Position numbers and translations under genes: made by a program
Part shown: piece by piece, positions 6,748 through 13,525 of the stretch
How the letters are laid out: every line of letters starts with the position of its first letter
How positions within the stretch are numbered: the first letter of the stretch is position 1
Source of the DNA: JAZQNF01 sp045641505
Lineage (GTDB): Bacteria; Bacillota; Clostridia; Lachnospirales; Bianqueaceae
Assembly (NCBI GenBank): GCA_045641505.1
Contig: JAZUHB010000078.1
Coordinates: forward strand, 1 to 17,118
Reading direction: 5' to 3'
Length of the DNA: 17,118 nucleotides
Notes under the pieces: model-generated
Seen by the model: the letters and a program-made list of their open reading frames with translations, nothing else
Told to the model about the DNA's origin: nothing
The model's database searches: none

Positions 6748-7770
6748 ATGGCCGACGTTATCTTTGCAAAGAAGGGCGCAGACTTCTGCACGCCCGTATC
6801 CAATCAGTTTCTGGCGAAGCTGCTGCCAGGCGCCCCGGGCGCGTCCGTAAAGGTTTACCTTTATGTTTTCTATCATTTCTACAACCAGACCGAGGGTCTC
6901 ACGCTGAACAGCGTGGCCGAGGCGCTGGGCATGATGGAAGAGGACGTGATCGAGGCTCTGAGCTATTGGCAGAACAAGGGCCAGCTGATCCTGGACCGCA
7001 AGGACGGCGCCTTCTCCGTGGACTTCACGATCTGCTGTCCCGGCGCTCCCGAGGATCCCTCGGGCCGCCGCCGCTGCAACCGCTCCGAGGCCCTGACGGA
7101 CGGGCCCGCTTCCGCCGAAACCAAGCTGGTGCGGCTGGAAAAGCCCCCTGTCTATTCGCCCGAAGAAATGTCCCTCTATCAGCAGAATCCGATGATGCGC
7201 GAGCTCTTCGCCCGCGGCGAGGCGATGATGGGCGCTCCGCTCTCCGCTCCGAACCTCTCTACCCTCTTCAGCTTCTATGACTACTACCGCATGCCCGTCG
7301 AGGTCATCGAATATCTGCTCGACTACTGCCGCGAGACCGATCGCCGCAGCCTCCGCTACGCCGAAAAGGTGATCCAGGACTGGTGCGACAAGGGCATCCG
7401 CACCGTAGAGGAGGCGAAGGCCCAGTCCGAGCTCTCGCGCCGCTTCTACCCCATCATGAAGGCCCTGCAGATCCCCGGCGGCAAGCCCTCCGAAAAGGAT
7501 CGGAAAATGATGCTCAAATGGCTGGATGAGTACAAGCTGCCCCTCGACGTGATCTGCGAGGCGGCCGCGCGCACCCTCGAAAAGGCTCACCAGCCCTCCT
7601 TCCCCTATATGGACAAGATCCTCACCAACTGGCAGTCCCGCGGGCTCGACACGCTGGAGAAGATCGAAAACGGCGATTCGTTCACCGGCGGACGTCCCGG
7701 CGACCCCTTCCGGGGCCTCACCGCCACCGGCACCGACTACGACGCCTACGCTGAAAATTCCCGGGGCTGA
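6748..7770 (+). CDS. DnaD-domain replication initiation protein
   Basis: A 340-residue protein of the DnaB/DnaD family, which in Bacillota remodels DNA and helps bring the replicative helicase to the origin or to restart sites. Residues ~1-95 resemble the DnaD/DnaB N-terminal winged helix (VKVYLYVFYHFYNQ, LTLNSVAEALGM, VIEALSYWQNKGQLI). Two C-terminal DnaD-type modules follow in tandem: residues ~171-224 with Y204...I209..W212, and ~250-306 with Y287...I291...W295. Both end in a similar KGIRTVEEA / RGLDTLEKI segment. Two such modules recall Gram-positive DnaB rather than single-module DnaD. A linker around 98-135 is Pro/Gly/Arg-rich. The ribosome site is modest (AAAGAGAG, 9 bases before the ATG). 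The next gene is a helicase loader 21 bases downstream, matching the dnaB-dnaI pairing of Bacillus. Family call is strong; equivalence to B. subtilis DnaB or DnaD is inference. Confidence 0.88.
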   Translation: MADVIFAKKGADFCTPVSNQFLAKLLPGAPGASVKVYLYVFYHFYNQTEGLTLNSVAEALGMMEEDVIEALSYWQNKGQLILDRKDGAFSVDFTICCPGAPEDPSGRRRCNRSEALTDGPASAETKLVRLEKPPVYSPEEMSLYQQNPMMRELFARGEAMMGAPLSAPNLSTLFSFYDYYRMPVEVIEYLLDYCRETDRRSLRYAEKVIQDWCDKGIRTVEEAKAQSELSRRFYPIMKALQIPGGKPSEKDRKMMLKWLDEYKLPLDVICEAAARTLEKAHQPSFPYMDKILTNWQSRGLDTLEKIENGDSFTGGRPGDPFRGLTATGTDYDAYAENSRG

Positions 7771-7791
7771 GCCCCCGGCAAGGAGACTCCC

Positions 7792-8793
7792 ATGCCCATT
7801 CCCGAACAGATCCTGAGGCCGCTCCTGCTCCGCTACGAGCAGCAGCGGGACCGGAACAAAGAAGAACTGGAGGCCCGCCGCGGCGAGGTCTACCGGGCGC
7901 TGCCCCGGGTCGCCGAAATCGACGGACTGCTCTCCTCCACGGGTCTTCGCCTGCTTTCCGCGGCACAGCGCGGCGACGCTCACAGCCTGTCTGAGCGGGT
8001 GGCCGCCGTCGCCCGTGAAAATGAGGCGCTCATCGCCGAAAAGGCCGCGCTCCTCGAGGCCGCGGGCTACCCGGCCGACGTGCTCGAGCTGCACTACCTC
8101 TGCCCCGACTGTCAGGACACCGGCTTCATCGACGGCAAGCACTGCCGCTGCCTGGAGCAGGCCCTGATCACCGAGTCCTACCGGAACTCCCACCTGGGCA
8201 TCCTGCTGGAGCGCCAGAACTTCGATACCTTCGCCCTCGGGCGCTTCTCCGACGCCGCCTTTCCCGGCGAAAAGGACAGCCCGCGGCGGAACATGGAAAA
8301 AATCAAACAGGAAGTGATGGATTTCGTCTGGCACTTCCGTGAGGACCAGGGCGGGGGACTCCTGCTCTACGGCAACCCCGGCACCGGCAAAACCTTCCTC
8401 GCGAGCTGCATCGCGAAGGAGATCATGGACCAGGGCTACAGCGTCCTCTATCTCAGCGCCTACGATCTCTGCGAAGCTCTCTCTGCCCTGCGCTTCGCAG
8501 GGAGCCGGAGCGCGGAGGATCTCGGCGCCGCGAGCGAGCTTGCCCGCCAGGCCGCCGACTGCGACCTGCTCATCGTGGATGACCTGGGCACGGAGTTCGC
8601 CTCCGCCCCCTCCGTCGCGGACCTCTTCCACTGTGTGAACGACCGGATGCTCCGCCGGAAGGCCGTCATCCTTTCCACCAACCTGACGCCGAACCAGCTG
8701 GCCAAAAACTACAGCGAGCGCTTCGCGAGCCGGGTCTGCGGAGAGCTTCGAATGCTCAAATTCTACGGGCCGGATCTCCGGCTCGACCGATAA
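7792..8793 (+). CDS. AAA+ replicative helicase loader, DnaI/DnaC type
   Basis: A 333-residue ATPase expected to load the hexameric replicative helicase onto single-stranded DNA. The N-terminal ~100 residues are helical and charged, as in the helicase-binding part of DnaI. A zinc-binding cluster follows (C104, C107, C118, C120 in the pattern CPDC...CRC). The AAA+ domain has Walker A GNPGTGKT at 194-201, Walker B LLIVDD at 259-264, sensor 1 STN at 295-297 and a candidate arginine finger in SERFASRV (R310 or R314). AAGGAG sits 6 bases before the ATG. It is the second gene of the operon with the DnaD-domain protein and ends at a strong hairpin terminator. IstB-like transposon ATPases share the fold, but no transposase is nearby and the zinc-cluster domain favours a chromosomal loader. 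Confidence 0.93.
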   Translation: MPIPEQILRPLLLRYEQQRDRNKEELEARRGEVYRALPRVAEIDGLLSSTGLRLLSAAQRGDAHSLSERVAAVARENEALIAEKAALLEAAGYPADVLELHYLCPDCQDTGFIDGKHCRCLEQALITESYRNSHLGILLERQNFDTFALGRFSDAAFPGEKDSPRRNMEKIKQEVMDFVWHFREDQGGGLLLYGNPGTGKTFLASCIAKEIMDQGYSVLYLSAYDLCEALSALRFAGSRSAEDLGAASELARQAADCDLLIVDDLGTEFASAPSVADLFHCVNDRMLRRKAVILSTNLTPNQLAKNYSERFASRVCGELRMLKFYGPDLRLDR

Positions 8794-8794
8794 G

Positions 8795-8843
8795 AAAAGA
8801 CCGAAGCCTGCGGGTTCGATACCCGCGGCTCCGGTCTTTTTTT
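8795..8843. terminator. Bidirectional terminator hairpin with a T-arm-like apex
   Basis: Stem AAAAGACCG (8795-8803) pairs with CGGTCTTTT (8832-8840). After an A/C mismatch, AGCC (8805-8808) pairs with GGCT (8827-8830). After a single bulged T, GCGGG (8810-8814) pairs with CCCGC (8822-8826) around the 7-base loop TTCGATA. A run of T follows on the plus strand, and the opposite strand also ends in TTTT, so it can serve both the helicase-loader operon and the converging PPK2-like gene. The 17-base apex has exactly the form of a tRNA T-arm. Confidence 0.9.
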
Positions 8844-8858
8844 GCGTGAAAATTACTG

Positions 8859-10508
8859 TTATTCCTCAACCTCGGAAGCTTCGGCCTCATCGGCTTCACC
8901 GGCCTCGTCGGCCTTGTCTGCCTCGTCTGCCTCGTCAGCCTCGTCGGCAAAGGCGTCGAACAGGGTCTCCTCGGTGGTATCGGGATCCTCATCCTCGAAA
9001 TCGACCAGCTCCCAGTCCATTTCGGCCTCCTCTTCCTCCGGCTCGAAGGACCCGGCGATCAGCACGTACTTGCCGTACAGGGAGGACAGGGCCTCGCCCG
9101 TCTCCTCGGCCAGCTCCGTCGCGTCCGTGCGGTGCGTCTCGTACTCACAGGAGATGGCGGCGCGGAAGCCCTCCAGCGCCGCGGCGGGATCCATGCCCTC
9201 GGCAAGGTCCTGATCGAAGTCCGTGACGAACTGGCGGACGTTCTCGGCGTAGCGAAGATACAGCGCGTTCACGGCATCGTCGTGGAGCGCGATGCGGGCC
9301 TTCGCATCCTTCTTGAAGCGGCTGTAGAGCTTCTTGCCCTCCTTGCCGCGGCCGGCGACGAGCGCCCGCAGGTCATCCTTCATCATCTCGTACTCGCTGC
9401 CGAGCTCCTTGGCGACCTCGGCCTCGGCCGTGGTCTCCTGTTCCTCGAACTGCAGGTACAGCTCGCCGATGGCTTCGCGGGTCTCCTCGGAAACGCCGAA
9501 CTCCTCGGTAAAGGTCTCGGCCACGTGGCGCTTCAGCTTCTTCTCCAGCTTCTTCCGCTTGGAGGCGCTGATGTCGGACTTGAGCGCCAGAGAGATGGCG
9601 GTGTCGGCGGGACGGATCTTGTACTGCTTGTCCTCCTTCTCCTCCTCGACCAGCTCACACTCGAGCGCGAGACGCGCGCGCAGCTGATCGAAGGTCTGCT
9701 TCTCTTCCTCATCGATCTCAGGCCACTGCGGATCGATTTTTTTGAGTTCCTCCAGAACGATGCGGCTGATGACCAGACGGGCGTACCACTTATGGTCAGC
9801 GGGGACCACGTACCAGGGCGCGTAGGGCCGGGCCGTGCGGTTGATGGCGGTCTCGTAGGCGTCCATGTAATCGTCCCAGAACTCCCGCTCCTTCACGTCG
9901 CTCGAGGAGAACTTCCAGTTCTTCTTAGGGGTATCGATGCGGGAGATGAAGCGGCGGGCCTGCTCCTCCTTGCTGACGTTCAGGAAGATCTTGACCACGC
10001 GGAAGCTGTTCTCCCAAAGGTATTTCTCGAAGTCGCGGATCTGGCCGTAGCGCTGATCGATCAGCTTGTCCTGCTCGATGCGGTCCGCCCACTTGTAATT
10101 CGCGTAGTAGCCGTGGACCTTCTGCACCAGCACGTCCTCGTAATGGGAACGGTTGAAGATCGCGATCTGGCCCTTTTCAGGCAGGGCCTTGACGATGCGC
10201 CACAGATAGTCGTGGCGGCCCTCCTCGGCGCTCGGGGTCTTGAAGGAGCTCTCGGAGACGCCCTGGGGGCTCAGGCAGCTGAGGACCGCCCGGACCGCGC
10301 CGTCCTTGCCGGCGGCGTCCATCGCCTGGAAGACGAAGATGATGCCTTCCTTCTGCTCGGCGAAAAGCTTCTGCTGATACTCGTTGATTTTTTCCAGGTT
10401 GTGGGTGAACTCGGCGATCGCCTCGTGGCGCTCCTTGAACTCTCCCTTGTCGGCGCAGTCGAAGCTCTTGATGTTGAACCTGCGGCTGCCGTCATAACAG
10501 TACTTCAT
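8859..10508 (-). CDS. Polyphosphate kinase 2 family protein with a long acidic C-terminal extension
   Basis: Residues ~15-262 are a PPK2 domain, which transfers phosphate between polyphosphate and nucleotides in the cytoplasm. The P-loop region is FQAMDAAGKDG (60-70), followed by SPQGVSESSFKTPS (80-93). A Walker B-like FNRSHYEDVLV is at 118-128, and lid and C-terminal core segments include NWKFSSSDVKEREFWDDY and the Trp/Tyr-rich APWYVVPADHKWYAR. Typical PPK2 proteins of this type end near 270-300 residues; this one has 549. The extra part is mostly predicted helix rich in Lys/Glu (~280-480), then very acidic sequence and an Asp-Glu-Ala repeat tail (521-549). I do not recognise a domain there. 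AAGGGAG lies 7 bases before the ATG. It follows the YbaK-like gene by 34 bases with no terminator, so it is probably the last gene of the hflX operon. Whether it favours AMP, ADP or polyphosphate synthesis cannot be told. Confidence 0.9.
   Translation of the reverse strand: MKYCYDGSRRFNIKSFDCADKGEFKERHEAIAEFTHNLEKINEYQQKLFAEQKEGIIFVFQAMDAAGKDGAVRAVLSCLSPQGVSESSFKTPSAEEGRHDYLWRIVKALPEKGQIAIFNRSHYEDVLVQKVHGYYANYKWADRIEQDKLIDQRYGQIRDFEKYLWENSFRVVKIFLNVSKEEQARRFISRIDTPKKNWKFSSSDVKEREFWDDYMDAYETAINRTARPYAPWYVVPADHKWYARLVISRIVLEELKKIDPQWPEIDEEEKQTFDQLRARLALECELVEEEKEDKQYKIRPADTAISLALKSDISASKRKKLEKKLKRHVAETFTEEFGVSEETREAIGELYLQFEEQETTAEAEVAKELGSEYEMMKDDLRALVAGRGKEGKKLYSRFKKDAKARIALHDDAVNALYLRYAENVRQFVTDFDQDLAEGMDPAAALEGFRAAISCEYETHRTDATELAEETGEALSSLYGKYVLIAGSFEPEEEEAEMDWELVDFEDEDPDTTEETLFDAFADEADEADEADKADEAGEADEAEASEVEE
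8862..8948 (-). repeat. Short tandem repeat coding an Ala-Asp-Glu tail
   Basis: The last 29 codons of the PPK2-like gene form an imperfect 9-base repeat (GAC GAG GCN in coding sense). It codes ADE units that degrade into ADK, AGE and EAS variants. Such a repeat can gain or lose units by slippage without changing the frame. Confidence 0.85.
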
Positions 10509-10542
10509 GCGTTTGCTCCCTTCATCTATGTTTTATTCCTTG

Positions 10543-11022
10543 TTACACATTCTGACAGACGGGCGATGTAAGGTCCGCCCAGACCGCGCCCTCGCAGAGG
10601 ACCTCGAATTCCTCCGGATGGACCATGACCGTCGCCGCGGGTTCGCCGCCTGCCGCGTGCACAGTCCCGAAGCGCCGGAGCGACTCGTCCAGATAGACGC
10701 GCACGCCCTCCGCCAGCGCAAAGGGGCAGACGCCGCCCGGTTCGTGACCGATCGTTTCCGCCACGAGCTCCCAGGGGACCATCCGCGCCTTCTCGCAGAA
10801 AAACGCCTTGAATTTCGAATTGGCGACCTTCACGTCGCCCGCGCAGACTATCACCACCGGACCGTCCGCGGTGAGAAAGGACATGGTCTTCGCGATCTCC
10901 GCCTCACTGCAGCCGATGCACTCCGCCGCGTGGGGAACGGTGTCGCAGGGGACGGTATGGACCGTCATGCGGTTGGCGAAGCCCTTCTCCTCCAATACTT
11001 TCATGACCGCCTCATAGGACAT
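10543..11022 (-). CDS. YbaK/ProX-type aminoacyl-tRNA editing domain protein
   Basis: A 159-residue single-domain protein of the YbaK/aminoacyl-tRNA deacylase family, which hydrolyses wrongly charged tRNAs (for example Cys- or Ala-tRNA-Pro) in trans. Visible family features are EIAKTMSFL with the conserved Lys at 45, VANSKFKAFF near 67-75, the glycine loop GHEPGGVCPF at 92-101, and VYLDESL at 109-115. Length is typical. GGAGG lies 5 bases before the ATG, in the 12-base gap after the sua5 stop, so it belongs to the same operon. Which mischarged tRNA it edits cannot be told from sequence; YbaK, ProXp-ala and YeaK types are all possible. Confidence 0.9.
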   Translation of the reverse strand: MSYEAVMKVLEEKGFANRMTVHTVPCDTVPHAAECIGCSEAEIAKTMSFLTADGPVVIVCAGDVKVANSKFKAFFCEKARMVPWELVAETIGHEPGGVCPFALAEGVRVYLDESLRRFGTVHAAGGEPAATVMVHPEEFEVLCEGAVWADLTSPVCQNV

Positions 11023-11034
11023 GGCCGCCTCCCC

Positions 11035-12096
11035 TTATTCCGTTCTGAGGTCGCCGCCCGCCGCCTTGAGCAGCCGGTTCATCACGGCCTCGCCGATGCC
11101 CTCGCGGGGCAGATCCTCGGCGAAGGCGTAGGCAACGCCCTCGTCGTCCATCTCGCGGAGCGCCGAGAACAGCCGCGCCGCGGCCTCGCCGAGCTGAGCG
11201 CGGGAGCCGAGCGAATAGATCTTCGCCCCCTCGGACAGAAGCCCCGCCAGCTCCTCCTTCTTCTCGTCGGTCAGGATGAAGACCCAGGACGCCTCGGGCT
11301 CGGGCCGCGTTTCAAGCGCCTTCCGCCAGAACTCCGCGCCGCCGCGCAGCACCGTGATCCTGCCCTTCGGGGCGTAGTGACGGTACTTCATGCCGGGCGC
11401 CTTCGGGACCGCCTTCGGATCCTTCATCCCGCCCTCGGTCACGGCCGGGTCGACCTCGACCGCGCCGCAGACGGAAAGGATCATTTCGCGGGTGACCGCG
11501 CCGGGCCGGAGGATCACCGGCACCTCACCGGTCACGTCGATGACGGTGGATTCCACGCCCACGCCGCAGGGGCCCGCGTCGATGATCAGCGGGATCTTGC
11601 CGGCGAGATCGTCGTAGACGTGCCGCGCCGTGGTGGGCGAGGGCCGGCCGGAGGTGTTCGCGCTCGGCGCCACCAGCGGCAGCTTGAGCTCCGAGAGGAG
11701 CTCCCGCGTCACCGGATGGGAGGGCATGCGCACCGCGACGGTGTCGAGCCCGCCCGTGACCCGGGGCGTGATCCGCGGGTCCTTCTTCATCACCAGCGTC
11801 ATGGGGCCGGGCCAGAAGGCCTCCATCAGGGGCCGCGCCAGCGGCGGGATCTCCGCCACGATGCCCTCCAGCGTGCAGCCGGGCCAGACGTGGACGATCA
11901 GGGGATTGTCCGAGGGACGTCCCTTCGCTTCGTAGATTTTTGCGACCGCGGCCTCGGAGCCCACCCAGGCCGCCAGTCCGTAGACCGTCTCCGTGGGGAT
12001 GCCGACGATGCCCTCCGACAGGAAGATCTCGCCCGCCTCCCGGAAGATTCCGGGATAAAGGATCTCCTTCGCAATCCGCATTACTTTCGTTTCCAT
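11035..12096 (-). CDS. sua5: L-threonylcarbamoyladenylate synthase, Sua5 type
   Basis: Makes threonylcarbamoyl-AMP from threonine, bicarbonate and ATP, the first step of the t6A37 modification of ANN-decoding tRNAs; TsaD, TsaB and TsaE (not in this window) finish it. The YrdC domain spans residues ~1-210 with PTETVYGLA (34-42), KGRPSDNPL (58-66), SANTSGRPSPT (145-155) and GVESTVIDV (180-188). The linker motif PGMKYRHYAPK (234-244) and a ~110-residue Sua5 C-terminal domain make this the long Sua5 form (353 residues), not the short TsaC form. Its ribosome site AAGGA overlaps the stop codon of hflX, and the ATG is 10 bases past the hflX end, suggesting translational coupling. B. subtilis carries an orthologue called ywlC. 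Confidence 0.96.
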   Translation of the reverse strand: METKVMRIAKEILYPGIFREAGEIFLSEGIVGIPTETVYGLAAWVGSEAAVAKIYEAKGRPSDNPLIVHVWPGCTLEGIVAEIPPLARPLMEAFWPGPMTLVMKKDPRITPRVTGGLDTVAVRMPSHPVTRELLSELKLPLVAPSANTSGRPSPTTARHVYDDLAGKIPLIIDAGPCGVGVESTVIDVTGEVPVILRPGAVTREMILSVCGAVEVDPAVTEGGMKDPKAVPKAPGMKYRHYAPKGRITVLRGGAEFWRKALETRPEPEASWVFILTDEKKEELAGLLSEGAKIYSLGSRAQLGEAAARLFSALREMDDEGVAYAFAEDLPREGIGEAVMNRLLKAAGGDLRTE

Positions 12097-12106
12097 TGAC
12101 TTGTCC

Positions 12107-13393
12107 TTATTTCAGAAAGCGCTTCAGCTTCCCGTAGATTTTTCCGTTCTTCGCGACCCTGGCGCGGACCGAAACGCCCTCCGCCAGGTATTCCTCCGCG
12201 AGCACCTGCGCGTTCTGATGGAGCTCGCTGAGAAGCCCGCCCTCCCCGTAGGGAAGCAGGACCTCCACCTCTTCCTCCGCCTTCGCGAGGACCCGTTCCA
12301 GCGCCTCCAGCACCCGTGCGGGACCGTCGTCGGAGAGAGCCGAGATCCGGAGCACTTCCTCCGCCTGATACGGCAGGAGGCAGGAATCCATCTCCGGCGT
12401 GCGGAGATCCTCCTTGTTGAGCACGGCGATCAGGGGCTTGTCGCCCGCGCCGAGCTCCCGGAGCGTTTCGGCGGTGACGCTTGCCTGCATCGCGGCCTCG
12501 GGGTCGGAATTGTCGATTACGTGGATCAGCACGTCCGCGAAGGCCGCCTCCTCCAGCGTGGCCCGGAAGGCCTTGACCAGATGATGAGGCAGCTTGTGGA
12601 TAAAGCCGACCGTGTCGGTCAGGAGCACCCTGCGGCCGCCGGGCAGCACCGCCCCGCGGACCGTGGTGTCGAGGGTGGCGAAGAGCTTGTCCTCCTCCAG
12701 CACGCCCGCGGCGGTCAGCTTGTTGAACAGCGTCGATTTGCCGGCGTTGGTGTAGCCCACCAGCGCGGCGATCGGGAGCGAGCCGCCCTCGCGGTTCTTC
12801 CGGAGCAGCGCCCGCTGGGCCTCCACGTCCTTGAGCTCGCGGTTCAGCTGGTCGATGCGCCGGCGGATGTAGCGCCGGTCCAGCTCCAGCTTGGTTTCGC
12901 CCGCGCCCCTGGTCTTCGCGGCGCCGGTGGAGCCGCCCTGCCGGGACAGCTCGGTGCCGAGGCCCGTGAGGCGGGTCAGACGGTAGTTCAGCTGCGCGAG
13001 CTCGACCTGCAGCATGCCCTCGCGGGTGTTCGCCCGCTGGGTGAAGATGTCGAGGATGAGAAGCGTCCGGTCCAGCACCTTGACGCCCAGGAGCTCGCCC
13101 AGCTCCTTGATCTGGGCGGGGCTCAGCTCGTCGTCGCAGATGGCGCCGTCGGCCGACGTTTCCGCGATCAGCGCCCGGAGCTCCTCCACCTTGCCGCTGC
13201 CGAGATAGGTGCGGGGGTGGATGGATTCGCGCTTCTGGATCACCCGGCCCGCGTATTCGCCGCCGGCCGTGTACAGAAGCTCCGAAAGCTCGTCCAGGGA
13301 GCTTTCCGCCGAGATCTGCGCGTCTTCCGACTCCGCCGCGAACAGCACGAAGCGCTGCACCGGCGAATCTGTCTCGATCATGTTTTTCGGCAT
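12107..13393 (-). CDS. hflX: GTPase HflX
   Basis: HflX is a ribosome-binding GTPase that splits or rescues stalled 70S ribosomes, especially under heat or other stress. The 428-residue protein has the HflX N-terminal domain (HPRTYLGSGKVEEL at 59-72, DRTLLILDIFTQRA at 108-121) and a Gly-rich linker (GGSTGAAKTRGAGETKLELD). The G domain shows G1 GYTNAGKST (213-221), G3 DTVG (260-263), G4 NKED (326-329) and a G5-like SALSDDG. The linker reads RGAGET where many homologues have RGPGET. The ATG at 13393 is preceded at 5 bases by GGGGGAGG. It is the first gene of the hflX-sua5-ybaK-like-ppk2-like operon and diverges from uvrC. The predicted promoter abuts that of uvrC. Confidence 0.96.
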   Translation of the reverse strand: MPKNMIETDSPVQRFVLFAAESEDAQISAESSLDELSELLYTAGGEYAGRVIQKRESIHPRTYLGSGKVEELRALIAETSADGAICDDELSPAQIKELGELLGVKVLDRTLLILDIFTQRANTREGMLQVELAQLNYRLTRLTGLGTELSRQGGSTGAAKTRGAGETKLELDRRYIRRRIDQLNRELKDVEAQRALLRKNREGGSLPIAALVGYTNAGKSTLFNKLTAAGVLEEDKLFATLDTTVRGAVLPGGRRVLLTDTVGFIHKLPHHLVKAFRATLEEAAFADVLIHVIDNSDPEAAMQASVTAETLRELGAGDKPLIAVLNKEDLRTPEMDSCLLPYQAEEVLRISALSDDGPARVLEALERVLAKAEEEVEVLLPYGEGGLLSELHQNAQVLAEEYLAEGVSVRARVAKNGKIYGKLKRFLK

Positions 13394-13437
13394 CGTTCCC
13401 TCCCCCTTCGAAATCTTCGGCCATAGCCCGTCAGTTT

Positions 13438-13466
13438 ATTTTACCACGTCCGCGGGCGTCTGTCAT
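13438..13466 (-). promoter_or_regulatory. Predicted sigma-A promoter of the hflX operon
   Basis: On the minus strand -35 ATGACA (13461-13466) and -10 TAAAAT (13438-13443) each match consensus at five of six positions, with 17 bases between. TG one base before the -10 gives an extended -10. Base 13466 is shared with the -35 box of the opposing uvrC promoter. Confidence 0.75.
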
Positions 13467-13494
13467 TGTTTTTTCAGCGCAATAAAGTTATAAT
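13466..13494 (+). promoter_or_regulatory. Predicted sigma-A promoter of uvrC
   Basis: A consensus -10 TATAAT (13489-13494) is preceded at 17 bases by TTGTTT (13466-13471), a half-consensus -35. It diverges from and touches the hflX promoter. I see no LexA-type box overlapping it. Confidence 0.7.
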
Positions 13495-13510
13495 GACGAA
13501 AAGACCCGTG

Positions 13511-13518
13511 AAAGGAGG
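13511..13518 (+). promoter_or_regulatory. Ribosome binding site deciding the uvrC start
   Basis: AAAGGAGG with a 7-base spacer to the ATG at 13526. It is strong and uniquely placed, so the 60-base in-frame extension upstream is not coding. Confidence 0.88.
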
Positions 13519-13525
13519 CCCGGCC

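Noticed and set aside
8794..8843. tRNA or tmRNA gene
   Set aside because: Only the T-arm-like apex is present; there are no D-arm, anticodon arm or CCA, and the 5' strand belongs to the terminator stem.
13466..13525. Upstream in-frame start for uvrC
   Set aside because: It would lie in the promoter, and the strong ribosome site points to 13526.
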